This document shows, piece by piece, positions 27,284-36,274 of a stretch of 64,000 nucleotides of DNA. The notes under the pieces are model-generated. The model did no database searches. It was not told the origin of the DNA and saw nothing but the letters and a program-made list of their open reading frames with translations. The position numbers and the translations under genes were made by a program. Position 1 is the stretch's first letter. Every line of letters begins with the position of its first letter. Origin of the DNA: UBA4781 sp963556045 (GTDB taxonomy: Bacteria; Chloroflexota; Anaerolineae; Anaerolineales; Anaerolineaceae). The stretch covers positions 558,001 through 622,000 of the forward strand of contig CAUVYA020000002.1 in the NCBI GenBank assembly GCA_963556045.3, written 5' to 3'.

Positions 27284-28903
27284 ATGAAGGAATTTGCTCA
27301 GTTAGAGCTAAATGAGCAGCTCATGCAGGCTGTCTCGACGATGGGTTATGAAGAACCTACACCCATCCAGGAACAGGTAATCCCTTTGATGCTGGCTGGA
27401 GAAGATGTTTTTGCCCAATCACAAACCGGTTCTGGAAAAACAGCCGCGTTCGCACTCCCAATATTAAACAGCATGTCTCCCAATCAGGGCGTTATCCAGT
27501 GCCTGGTGCTGACACCCACGCGTGAATTAGCCATGCAGGGAGCTGCTGCGTTTCATGATTTTGGGAAAGGTGGCAATTTCAGTGTTCTCCCGGTGTATGG
27601 TGGTCAGGCATATGCCCGGCAGATCACCCGGCTGCAAAAAGGGGTTGACGTGGTTGTTGGAACACCAGGGCGCTTGATTGACCTCATAAAAAAAGAAGTT
27701 CTCGATCTCAGCCATGTTCATGTTGTTGTAATTGATGAAGCTGATGAAATGCTAAGCATGGGTTTCATTGATGATATCAAAACCATTTTGGAAGCAACAC
27801 CTGACAGCAGACAAACAGCGCTTTTCTCAGCAACTCTCCCAGAAGCTATTCGCCAACTCGGCAGCCGCTATATGCGAAATCCGCACTCAATCCGCATTGA
27901 AGATAAACATATGACAGTTGATACCATCGAACAGCGTTATTATGTCGTCGATAAGAAACAAAAGTTTTCTGCCTTGACTCACCTATTTGAGATGGAAGAC
28001 ATTGAACGCGCTCTCGTTTTTGCTTCTACAAAGATAAGCACCGAACAATTATCCAGCACGCTATCATCACGTGGTTATCAGGCAGAAGTCATCAATGGAA
28101 ATCTGGACCAGGATGCCCGTATTCGTGTATTGAACCGCTTCAAGCACAATCAAATTCAAGTTCTGGTTGCCACCGATGTCGCAGCCCGTGGACTGGATAT
28201 CGAAGACGTATCCCATGTTTTTAATTACGACCTTCCCAGAGAAGCGGAAGGATACGTTCATCGTATCGGTCGCACCGGTCGAGCCGGAAAAACCGGAATT
28301 GCCATTACGCTGGTGACCCCCAAAGAATTATGGTTCCTCAAAAGGATCGAAAAATTCACAAAACAGGAAATTTTGAAATGTGAAATTCCTTCTGCCGAGG
28401 ATATTCTTAAGAAAAGGGAAGCCGACCTGCTTGAAAAAATGCGCATCTGGTTGAAACGCGACCGCTGCGCAAAAGAAAAAGAAATGGTCAGCGCCCTGGT
28501 TGAAGAAGGATACGATGCGCTGGATATTGCCGCAGTAACATTGAAAATGGCACGCGTGGATGAAAAGCAGCGCCCGGTGGATGCATTCATTACAACCCCG
28601 GAAATTGCACCTCGTAGATCATCCAAAAAGTCCAGATCTAAATCCGTTCCCTCAACCAGAGTACAAGAAGATGGTATGGTGCGTATCATGGTAAGCAGCG
28701 GTCGTAAGGATGGTATCAATCCCAGCGAGATCGTTGGATCCATTGCGCGTTTTTCAAATATTCCAGGCAGATCGATTGGCAAGATCTTGATCCGCGACAA
28801 CCATTCTCTGGTAGATATCGATGCACGTTATGTTGATCAGGTTCTCGCAAAGACCGGTCAGATCAAGATGAAAAAAGACCCGGTGACATTCAAACGAGCA
28901 TAG
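27284..28903 (+). CDS. DEAD-box RNA helicase with DbpA-type RNA-binding domain
   Basis: ATP-dependent RNA helicase acting in RNA remodelling, often in cold adaptation and ribosome assembly. The 539 residues have the Q motif EEPTPIQEQ, Walker A AQSQTGSGKT, PTRELAMQ, the DEAD box in DEADEMLSMGF, SAT, and helicase C motifs ATDVAARGLDI and HRIGRTGRAG. A basic linker (about residues 440-465) leads to a C-terminal DbpA/RNA-binding fold ending VTFKRA. ATG 27284 is chosen because AAAGGAG lies 9 bases ahead and it matches the family start; the frame is open further upstream to 27209. A terminator-bearing leader precedes it. Confidence 0.95.
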   Translation: MKEFAQLELNEQLMQAVSTMGYEEPTPIQEQVIPLMLAGEDVFAQSQTGSGKTAAFALPILNSMSPNQGVIQCLVLTPTRELAMQGAAAFHDFGKGGNFSVLPVYGGQAYARQITRLQKGVDVVVGTPGRLIDLIKKEVLDLSHVHVVVIDEADEMLSMGFIDDIKTILEATPDSRQTALFSATLPEAIRQLGSRYMRNPHSIRIEDKHMTVDTIEQRYYVVDKKQKFSALTHLFEMEDIERALVFASTKISTEQLSSTLSSRGYQAEVINGNLDQDARIRVLNRFKHNQIQVLVATDVAARGLDIEDVSHVFNYDLPREAEGYVHRIGRTGRAGKTGIAITLVTPKELWFLKRIEKFTKQEILKCEIPSAEDILKKREADLLEKMRIWLKRDRCAKEKEMVSALVEEGYDALDIAAVTLKMARVDEKQRPVDAFITTPEIAPRRSSKKSRSKSVPSTRVQEDGMVRIMVSSGRKDGINPSEIVGSIARFSNIPGRSIGKILIRDNHSLVDIDARYVDQVLAKTGQIKMKKDPVTFKRA

Positions 28904-28937
28904 ATCTGCAATCAATTTCAACGTATTACGAGTATCA

Positions 28938-28965
28938 AAAAACCCGCTCAAATGAGCGGGTTTTT
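28938..28965. terminator. Bidirectional terminator between helicase and sulfur-transfer genes
   Basis: A perfect 12-bp stem AAAAACCCGCTC/GAGCGGGTTTTT with loop AAAT, T-rich on both sides, stands between the plus-strand helicase and the convergent minus-strand oxidoreductase. Confidence 0.9.
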
Positions 28966-28970
28966 CTTTT

Positions 28971-31420
28971 CTAGATAAACATCGTAGCATTGGAATCATC
29001 GGAGGCATGGATGAAAGTAGCCACACCCACCGTTTCAATGCCGTCCAGCAGTTCCTCTTTCCGAATGCCCATCAGATCCATTGACATCTGGCAGGCTTGA
29101 ATGGTCACTCCGTTATCCATAGCGTTCTGGATCAATTCTTCCAGTGAACTGACATTCTTTTTCTTCATGATCCCTTTGATCATGGCAGTTCCCATACCAG
29201 CCATGTTCATCTGTGAGATGGTCAGTTTTCCTGCTCCGCGCGGCATCATGGCGCCAAACATTTTTTCGATGAAGTTCTTACGCACTTTCGGTGCTTTGCC
29301 CTTGCGCAGGATATTCAATCCCCAGAATGTGAAGAACATAGTTACTTTATGACCCATTGCAGCCGCTCCATTAGCGATGATGAAGGCAGCGATCGCCTTA
29401 TCCAGATCACCGGAGAAAACAACCATGGTTTTGTCCTGCGTCACAGTGCCGACAACAGCAGATTCTTTCTTCTCAGCACCTTTTTGGATCCTGGCTGTGA
29501 TGACACCTTCAGCTGAATCGAGTGATACCAGCTTGTTACCGGTGCGATCTGCCCATGCCTGAACATCACTGGTGAAACCATAATCGGTTGCACGTACTGT
29601 GATAACATCGCCGGGTTCGACTTCTTTTACTTTGTTGTATAGCTTCAAGATCGGTCCCGGGCATTGCAGCCCACAGGCATCCAGTGTAAATTCATTTCCT
29701 CCGCCAATATTGAACGGAGGGATTTCCTGGATCTCCTCACGGCTGCTGATGGACACATGTTCAAACGTATCAAAATTGGATTGTTTGCCGTTTGCATGTG
29801 AGTAGGTTTTAAAACCACCATTCAGGTTGATTGCTTTAAAACCGGATTGGGTCAGGATACGTACTGCAAAATACCCTCTTTGCCCCACCTGGCAGTACAC
29901 CATGATCTTCTTGCTGCGAGGTAGTTCATTCAATCGCTCCCTTAATTGACCTAATGGGATATTGATCGAATCGTTAATGGTTCCAATGGTTAATTCTTCG
30001 GGATCGCGCACATCCAGAATGGCATATTTCTCGCGGTCCAGAGCATCTACATCATTCCAATTCACGGTATCCAGGTCACCTCGCAGCATGTTCCCTGCCA
30101 GGAAACCAATAATATTAATAGGGTCGCGAGCCGAGCCGTAGGGAGGGGCGTACGCCAGTTCCAGCTCTTCCAGATCGAATACCGTCATATTCGCCCTGAT
30201 CGCTGTTGCGATCACATCAATGCGCTTATCCACACCTTCCAAACCTACGATCTGTGCACCATAGATCTTTCCTTCAGGAGAAAACAGCAGTTTGAAAGCC
30301 AGAGGGGATGCTGACGGATAGTAACCGGCATGATTGGATGTATGAATGATAGCATTTTCAAACGGGTAGCCCAATTCATTCAATTGATGCGTATTCAAGC
30401 CAGTACTGGCGACAGTCAGGTCGAAAACTTTTACAATGGACGTGCCCTGTACGCCACTGAACGCAACATTCCGTCCGGTAATGTGATCAGCCACAATACG
30501 CGCCTGCTTACTGGCAGGTCCAGCTAAAGGCAGATTCACTTCCTTACCGCTGATGATATTTTTAATCGCTACAGCATCACCAATTGCATAGATATCCGCA
30601 TCGTTGGTCTGCAAATGCTCATTTACACTGATCGCACCGCGAGCGCCCAGATCCAGACCTGCATCTTTCGCAAGTACACTTTCAGGACGTACACCAACGG
30701 ATAGAATAACCATATCAGTATCAACGGTTTTCCCACTCTGCAGGGAGACACTCAAATTCTCGTCTTTATGAATACTCTGGATGCCATCCCCCAGAGCCAG
30801 CCGAACATGTTTGAAATCAAGATGCTGGTGAACCATGGCAGCCATTTCATAGTCGATAGGAGCCATCACCTGATTAAGCATTTCTATAATAGTTACTTCC
30901 AACCCACGATGCTGTAGATTCTCGGCAATTTCCAGCCCGATGAATCCTCCCCCCACCACTACTGCACGTTGAGGAGCTTTTTCAGAGATATAGTCATCAA
31001 TATGATCCATATCAGGAATAGAGCGCAAACTGAACACACCCGGCAGGGTATTCCCTTCAATGGGGGGAATGATTGGTGAAGCACCGGTGAAAGCACCAGT
31101 TTATCGTATCGTTCGCTGTATTCTCTGCCGCTGGCAAGATCCCGCACTTTGATCGTTTTTTCTTTTCTGTTTATGCTGAGCGCTTCGTGATGAACACGAG
31201 CATCAATGTTGAATGTTTCTTTCAATTTACCTGGTGTAACCACCAGTAATTTATCGCGCTCTGCGATGACGCCTCCAATGTGATAGGGTAAACCACAGTT
31301 AGCAAATGAGATATATTCTCCTCTTTCAAGGATGATGATCTCAGCTTTTTCATCCATGCGGCGTAGACGCGTAGCTGTGCTGGCTCCCCCCGCAACACCA
31401 CCAACAATAATTACTTTCAT
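28971..31420 (-). pseudogene. CoA-disulfide reductase / rhodanese / TusA / DsrE fusion, broken by one frameshift
   Basis: Multidomain sulfur-handling flavoprotein of about 815 residues if intact. The N-terminus (ATG 31420 after AAGGAG) has the FAD motif VIIVGGVAGGAS and the active-site Cys in SFANCGLPYHIGG of CoA-disulfide/persulfide reductases. The frame is lost after YDKLVLS and resumes one frame over with GASPIIPPIEG; restoring one base between 31087 and 31088 rejoins them as LSTGASPIIPP. The rest holds an NAD-binding VVVGGGFIGLEIAEN, a rhodanese domain with MVYCQVGQRG, a TusA domain with CGLQCPGPILKL, and a DsrE-like domain with ACQMSMDLMG. Full conservation on both sides of the break suggests a very recent mutation or a sequencing error. 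An ArsR regulator lies directly upstream. Confidence 0.85.
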
Positions 31421-31445
31421 TTTATTTCTCCTTAAATTAGCTCTA

Positions 31446-31781
31446 TCACGAGCGGTTTCCTGTGATCTGCGCATTTGCCTGTATCTGGTCATTGAGGATC
31501 GACCGCATCAGATCGAGTGATTGAATGATCCGTTTATCCACCAGGGAATAAAAAACTGCGGTTCCCTGACGTTCTGTAGATACCAGATTTCTTTCTCGTA
31601 GAACCTTGAGATGTCGTGATACGGTTGACTGCGGTGCGTTCAGCTCTTCAGCGATCTCGTTAACATACATATCCCGTTCTGCCAGCAGATACAGGATCAT
31701 GATACGAGTGGTATCACTTAATGCTGAACAGATCCGTTCATGCAGCAGATTGACCTCTAGTTCCAGCGAATTAACATTCAT
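31446..31781 (-). CDS. ArsR-family transcription regulator
   Basis: Winged-helix repressor, probably of the downstream sulfur-transfer fusion. From ATG 31781 (AAGGA 7 bases ahead) it has 111 residues; the longer open frame to 31868 adds a sequence unlike the family. The helix-turn-helix reads VNEIAEELNAPQSTVSRHLKVLRE, and the wing TERQGTAVFYSL. Only one Cys (ERICSALSD, near residue 18) is present, so the two-Cys persulfide or metal switch of known relatives is not obvious. The gene ends 25 bases before the oxidoreductase start. Confidence 0.9.
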   Translation of the reverse strand: MNVNSLELEVNLLHERICSALSDTTRIMILYLLAERDMYVNEIAEELNAPQSTVSRHLKVLRERNLVSTERQGTAVFYSLVDKRIIQSLDLMRSILNDQIQANAQITGNRS

Positions 31782-31793
31782 TTTTATATCCTT

Positions 31794-31822
31794 ATATGCG
31801 GATAAACGAATGTATAATACCA
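31794..31822 (-). promoter_or_regulatory. Candidate promoter and operator of the arsR operon
   Basis: The minus strand has an extended -10 TGGTATTAT (31814-31822). An imperfect inverted repeat, ATATGCG (31794-31800) against CGAATGTAT (31807-31815), covers the likely start point and could be an autoregulatory operator. Both are weak matches. Confidence 0.3.
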
Positions 31823-31892
31823 CAATTTTTATTTTTACATAGATCTCAAATAAATTTCTACGATTCACTAGGATAGGGTAGATAATGCTTCT

Positions 31893-32472
31893 TTAAATAT
31901 CTTGCAAAATTTGGATTTCCCCGATCTTTTTCATCCCATACAGGGGATTTGCTGCGCCTGGTTTTTCATTCTCGCAATAGATCCAATAGATTGTCTTCCC
32001 CTTACAGATCGCTTCTGTAACCACCTCTCCCGTTCCCCCCTCTTCGTGATTGAAGTCTCCATTCCAAATGGCTACCAGACAATCACTGTGCTGCACCAGG
32101 TAAGATCCCAATTGCCGATAGGCGCTTGTATGATCATCCGTTTTCGGAAGTTGTATCACCTCATCAGCCTGCTGCAGCAATTGTGCGAAAGTTTTTTTCC
32201 CTTTTTCGGAATAGAAATCGGATAGATATTCTCCCGTGAGCATGGGCAATGCGACTGTTATTGTCAAATCCGGAATATTTCCGGCGGCGGAGGCAGCCAG
32301 TTGATCACTCCCTTCTGCCAGAGCGGTTATTACATGAAATAGAGTTTCATTCGAGTGTTTCTGCATCAATTTCCAAGCAAAACACGTTCCTTACAGCCAG
32401 GGCAACCTGTTTTTCACAGGAAATATAGCGATGTCCTGTTATGGCTATTCGTATTCGACCTTTTTTTTCCAT
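31893..32472 (-). pseudogene. SLOG-like nucleotide-sensor protein, single frameshift
   Basis: Rossmann-fold protein resembling the SLOG superfamily, predicted sensors of nucleotide-derived signals in conflict systems. A 30-codon N-terminal piece from ATG 32472 (GGAG ahead) reads RIRIAITGHRYISCEKQV, the typical ITGHR start, and then hits a stop. The remainder continues in another frame with ITALAEGSDQLAASAA and SDCLVAIWNGD. Removing one base from the A4 run at 32379-32382 joins them as VRNVFAWKLMQKHS, giving about 192 residues. It is transcribed divergently from the AAA-RyR gene across a 110-base gap. Family assignment is by pattern only; the break may be a homopolymer error. Confidence 0.65.
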
Positions 32473-32582
32473 CCGCGCATTCTCCGTGACCATTCTACTA
32501 TGTATTAAACAATACTTTTCCTGTACAATAAATTTTGATTCGTTTTCACAAGAAATATCATTAGTGTTTTAGAGGACAAACT

Positions 32583-35363
32583 ATGAAAAAAAATATCTTC
32601 GTACTTAGCGATCAAATTGTCCACTGGAATTTCATCCCAACTTCCCATGGAAAAAATATTTTCATGGAAATGTGGGGAGAACACAGCACAGCTCACTTCA
32701 TCGAAAGCATTAATTCAGCCTTCCAGCAAATAGATGCTGCGATTGAAATGATCCCCCAACCCGTATCACCTACCCCTGGAAAATGTGAAGAGATCACACC
32801 TTGCGACCCTTCCTTCAATCACGCTTTTGTGACCTGGAAGCAATTCCCCGAGGGGAAATCGAAAGCATGGCGCATTAACGAGATCGTGCATGTCGGCGAG
32901 TCTGCAGATTCCATATTCGATGAAGCTTCCGGAAAAGCGCTGCAGTCAGCTGACCTTGTTCTCATCCAGGATTGGGGTCTGGATATTCGCAACTATGATC
33001 TACCATCCATTTCCTCTTCCCTAAAAGACAAATGGGTGATCTACCGCTGCTACCCGCCCATTTTTGAAGGAAATCTTTGGCAGGATTTTCAAGGAGTTGA
33101 TGGACGAAAGAAGATGCTGCTTGTGCGCGCTGATGATCTGCGTGGGTTAAACACATCTATCAGCAAAGGTCTTTCATGGGAGCAGACCCTTCAGGATATT
33201 ATTGAAGAGATCTTCTGCAAGCAAAATATTTCACTGTATCCTTTGCGCACAATGGAATACATACTCATCTCGTTTGGTTGTACGGCTTCTTTATTGATCC
33301 ATAACGTTACAAACCAAAAACCCAAGATCACTTTCTTCTTCGACGCGATGAGCGAGGAGGGCGCCTGGGAGCAGGAACATCCGGGTTATCTGCCCGGTGA
33401 TCTGGAATTGCTGGCGGTACTTGCGGCAAGAGAAGTTTTGAACACCGCTGAAAACGAAGATATCCATTTGAACCGTGCAATACGCACACATTTGCTGGCA
33501 AGACGTTCCACTCTCGTTGAAGGAGCGGTCATAAATGACATAAAGAATGGCAGCCTTGTTCTTGATCAGATAACGGATGCTATTAAGAAGATCTACGGAC
33601 AGGAACCAATCCATGATTTCACTCCGGTCAGCCTTGATGTGGATTTTTTCCGATCATCGTACGCAGAAAAACAAATAGATCGTTCTTCTAGCACCGATTG
33701 GTCTCTTCTCGGCATGACTCGTTGGGACCTGTATTCCCTCGCAAGACAGATCGCACTCCACGGACCCATGCAGGCACTAAAAGGCTGGAATATACCCATT
33801 GCAAAATATAAATTCCTTCTAACGGCAGATCGTAAGGAGATCGAGTTTCTTCACAACCTAAAGGCTCTCATCTCGGAATACCTTCAAAATAATAGCAGTC
33901 AGCCTCTCTCCATTGCTGTTTTTGGAGCACCGGGATCAGGGAAATCGTTCAGCATCAAACAATTGGCGAAAGCGTTGAATTTACCCGGGCAAGAGATCCA
34001 GGATATTACATTCAACCTCTCCCAATTCAATGAAGAAAATCCCACTGATCTCTACCAGGCTTTTCATGCTGTTCGCGATATCGCTCTCTCCGGCAAGATC
34101 CCATTAGTTTTCTGGGATGAGTTTGACAGCAAAGACCTGGCATGGCTGCGATATTTTCTGGCTCCCATGCAGGATGGGGAATTTCAGGAAGGTCAGTTGA
34201 TCCATAACATGGGCAAATCCATCTTTGTATTTGCAGGCGGTACCTGCACCTGCATGGAAGAATTTGAAGAAAAAGTACAGGATGCTCGCTCGCAAAAAGG
34301 TCCTGATTTTCTCAGCCGGCTGAAGGGTTACATTAATGTCATGGGACCCAATCCGATACTACCCTATGCAGAGCGGAAAGAAGTGGGTAATGATTCGCTC
34401 GATAAAACCTCGCTGATAAATCTTTCGAAGAACGCCGACCCGGAATACATCATCCGCCGAGCCATTCTGGTTAATTCTCTGCTCAGTCTTAATTATCCTC
34501 AATTGGTCGAGAATGGCGATCTGCAGATCGATGATGGAGTTCTCAATGCGTTCCTTATGGCACCCCAATTCAAACATGGAACTCGTTCGATGGAGACCAT
34601 TTTCAAGACCAGCCGGCTTGCACACGAGCATAAATACAATCGCTCTGATCTGCCACCCCAATCACAGATGGATCTACACGTTGATGGGCAGCAATTCTAT
34701 ACCCTGCTAACGCAGGAATTCCAGCATTATGAGGGAGGGGAATCATTTTATCACCTGGTGAACGAGATCAACCTGGATGAATCTACCATTGAGAAGATGG
34801 CGATCGGTATCCATGCTATTTATTCGCTGGTATTCTCTTCCGGCAAGCAGGATAACCCTCTTACAATCACAAAAGAAGAATTCCTGGCAGAATACACCAA
34901 ACTGACCGGCTTGCCTGAAGGCACTCCTCCTGATGAGGTTTCTCAAAACTATCACAATGCACGGAAGATCCCTGAAAAATTGGCTGCCGTAGGTTTTGGG
35001 ATTGTTCCCGAAGATGCGATGGATGACAGCATCCCCTTCACCCCTAAGGAATTAGAAAAGCTCAGTCAATTAGAGCATATTCGCTGGGTTCAACACCACA
35101 TTGATGCAGGCTGGGCATTCTCTCCGGTGAAGGACAAATCGCACAAATTACATGACGCACTTGTCCCCTGGGATGAAGAGGAAAGCAAAAATGCAGAAAT
35201 GATCTATGGAAAGGGATATATCTCCAAAATGGGTCTCAAACCGGGAATGATCCTCAGTGAACACTACCGTAATTTAGATCGAGTTATAACCCTGGCAATT
35301 CCGTGGATACTGGAACATGTAGGTTATAAGATGGTACGGATGAAAGAGTATCCAGCGAAATAG
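32583..35363 (+). CDS. AAA+ ATPase with C-terminal RyR domain
   Basis: Large protein (926 residues) that I would place among prokaryotic RyR-domain conflict proteins. Residues 1-330 are unassigned but the pattern LVLIQDWG, WVIYRCYPPIFEG and LLVRADDLRGL looks like a ribokinase-type fold (inference). An AAA+ ATPase follows: Walker A AVFGAPGSGKSFS near residue 446 and Walker B PLVFWDEFD near 510, with an Asn/Arg-rich sensor region. The C-terminus (about 823-900) reads LEHIRWVQHHIDAGWAFSP, with the Trp and Glu-His-x-Arg-Trp pattern of bacterial RyR domains. GAGG precedes the ATG. First gene of the plus-strand island, divergent from the SLOG gene; the RCK membrane protein follows 16 bases later. 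Confidence 0.75.
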   Translation: MKKNIFVLSDQIVHWNFIPTSHGKNIFMEMWGEHSTAHFIESINSAFQQIDAAIEMIPQPVSPTPGKCEEITPCDPSFNHAFVTWKQFPEGKSKAWRINEIVHVGESADSIFDEASGKALQSADLVLIQDWGLDIRNYDLPSISSSLKDKWVIYRCYPPIFEGNLWQDFQGVDGRKKMLLVRADDLRGLNTSISKGLSWEQTLQDIIEEIFCKQNISLYPLRTMEYILISFGCTASLLIHNVTNQKPKITFFFDAMSEEGAWEQEHPGYLPGDLELLAVLAAREVLNTAENEDIHLNRAIRTHLLARRSTLVEGAVINDIKNGSLVLDQITDAIKKIYGQEPIHDFTPVSLDVDFFRSSYAEKQIDRSSSTDWSLLGMTRWDLYSLARQIALHGPMQALKGWNIPIAKYKFLLTADRKEIEFLHNLKALISEYLQNNSSQPLSIAVFGAPGSGKSFSIKQLAKALNLPGQEIQDITFNLSQFNEENPTDLYQAFHAVRDIALSGKIPLVFWDEFDSKDLAWLRYFLAPMQDGEFQEGQLIHNMGKSIFVFAGGTCTCMEEFEEKVQDARSQKGPDFLSRLKGYINVMGPNPILPYAERKEVGNDSLDKTSLINLSKNADPEYIIRRAILVNSLLSLNYPQLVENGDLQIDDGVLNAFLMAPQFKHGTRSMETIFKTSRLAHEHKYNRSDLPPQSQMDLHVDGQQFYTLLTQEFQHYEGGESFYHLVNEINLDESTIEKMAIGIHAIYSLVFSSGKQDNPLTITKEEFLAEYTKLTGLPEGTPPDEVSQNYHNARKIPEKLAAVGFGIVPEDAMDDSIPFTPKELEKLSQLEHIRWVQHHIDAGWAFSPVKDKSHKLHDALVPWDEEESKNAEMIYGKGYISKMGLKPGMILSEHYRNLDRVITLAIPWILEHVGYKMVRMKEYPAK

Positions 35364-35379
35364 AAAACCGGGTGAATGG

Positions 35380-36153
35380 GTGAGAAAAATAATTCAACGT
35401 GATTTCTCGATAATTTTTTCCTCTATTCGTGTTAATCTCGTTTTATTCATGATGGTCCTTACTGCATCCGCAATCCTGCTGCATTTCTATGGAGCTGATC
35501 CACAGGCAGGCTGGGCACAGTTATTCCTGGATGCTCTGAACCTGGCGACGATGGAGAGAGTGGAAACAGGGGGAAAACTGGTTCCCACCCTGATCGCTTT
35601 TATCTCGCCCGTTCTCATGCTGGTAATCGTCAGTGAAGGCATCATGCGGGTCTTCTCCATTTATTTACAGCGGCGTGTGAACAGAAAGGAATGGGACTTT
35701 ATGGTTGCAAAAACATTTAAGGATCATACGATCATATGCGGTGCTGGAGAAATGGGTCGCCAACTTCTACATAAAATGAGAAGTGAGCAGCCTGATCTTG
35801 ATATGATTCTGGTTGATCCCCACCCTGGTATCTTGTCAGAATTGGGGTACAGCGACGATCATATTCTTCACTTTCAGGGTGATATGACAGACATGGAAAC
35901 CTTGATGCAGGCAGCAATTCAAACTGCAAAAATGGCGATCCTCACTGCAGGTGAAGATGCTACTAATCTAGAAACAGCGTATAAAATCCAACAGATCAAT
36001 CCAGAAATGATCTTATGGATACGCCTTCATCACAGTGGATTAGCAGAACTATTGGATCTATCTCGAAAAACCAATATTCATTTTTTCTGTCCCTACCAGC
36101 AGGCAGCTGATGCTATTGTTAGCCATATGCTGGAACATCAGAAATATCCATAG
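35380..36153 (+). CDS. Membrane protein with TrkA-N (RCK) domain and unusual pore loop
   Basis: The 257-residue protein starts at GTG. Two membrane helices (about 16-35 and 66-90) flank a short loop, and a Rossmann TrkA-N domain follows with HTIICGAGEMGRQLLHKM near residue 115 and MILVDPHP after it. This is the plan of a two-helix potassium channel with a ligand-gating RCK domain, but where the selectivity filter TxGYG would be the loop reads TMERVETGGKLVPT. It could therefore be a non-selective or differently gated channel, or a membrane sensor. It sits between the AAA-RyR and DUF4062-STAND genes and may be a membrane effector (inference). Confidence 0.75.
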   Translation: MRKIIQRDFSIIFSSIRVNLVLFMMVLTASAILLHFYGADPQAGWAQLFLDALNLATMERVETGGKLVPTLIAFISPVLMLVIVSEGIMRVFSIYLQRRVNRKEWDFMVAKTFKDHTIICGAGEMGRQLLHKMRSEQPDLDMILVDPHPGILSELGYSDDHILHFQGDMTDMETLMQAAIQTAKMAILTAGEDATNLETAYKIQQINPEMILWIRLHHSGLAELLDLSRKTNIHFFCPYQQAADAIVSHMLEHQKYP

Positions 36154-36182
36154 ATAGATAACCGAGAATTTTTTTATAGGTT

Positions 36183-36216
36183 TCTATCCATACTGAAAAA
36201 TGCTACTATGGATAGA
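36183..36216. promoter_or_regulatory. Perfect 10-bp inverted repeat ahead of the DUF4062 gene
   Basis: TCTATCCATA (36183-36192) and TATGGATAGA (36207-36216) are perfect inverted copies 14 bases apart, with a related TATCCATAGATAGATA at 36145-36160 at the end of the previous gene. No T-run follows, so it is not a terminator. It may be an operator, or an mRNA hairpin that controls translation of the next gene. Confidence 0.45.
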
Positions 36217-36274
36217 TGTAATACAACACGATCTTGAGACAAGCCATTTTCATGGAACCAGGAAGGAGGGCAGG

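Noticed and set aside
32505..32696. Minus-strand open frame over the AAA-RyR start
   Set aside because: It is a shadow of the AAA-RyR gene and has no ribosome-binding site or recognisable sequence.
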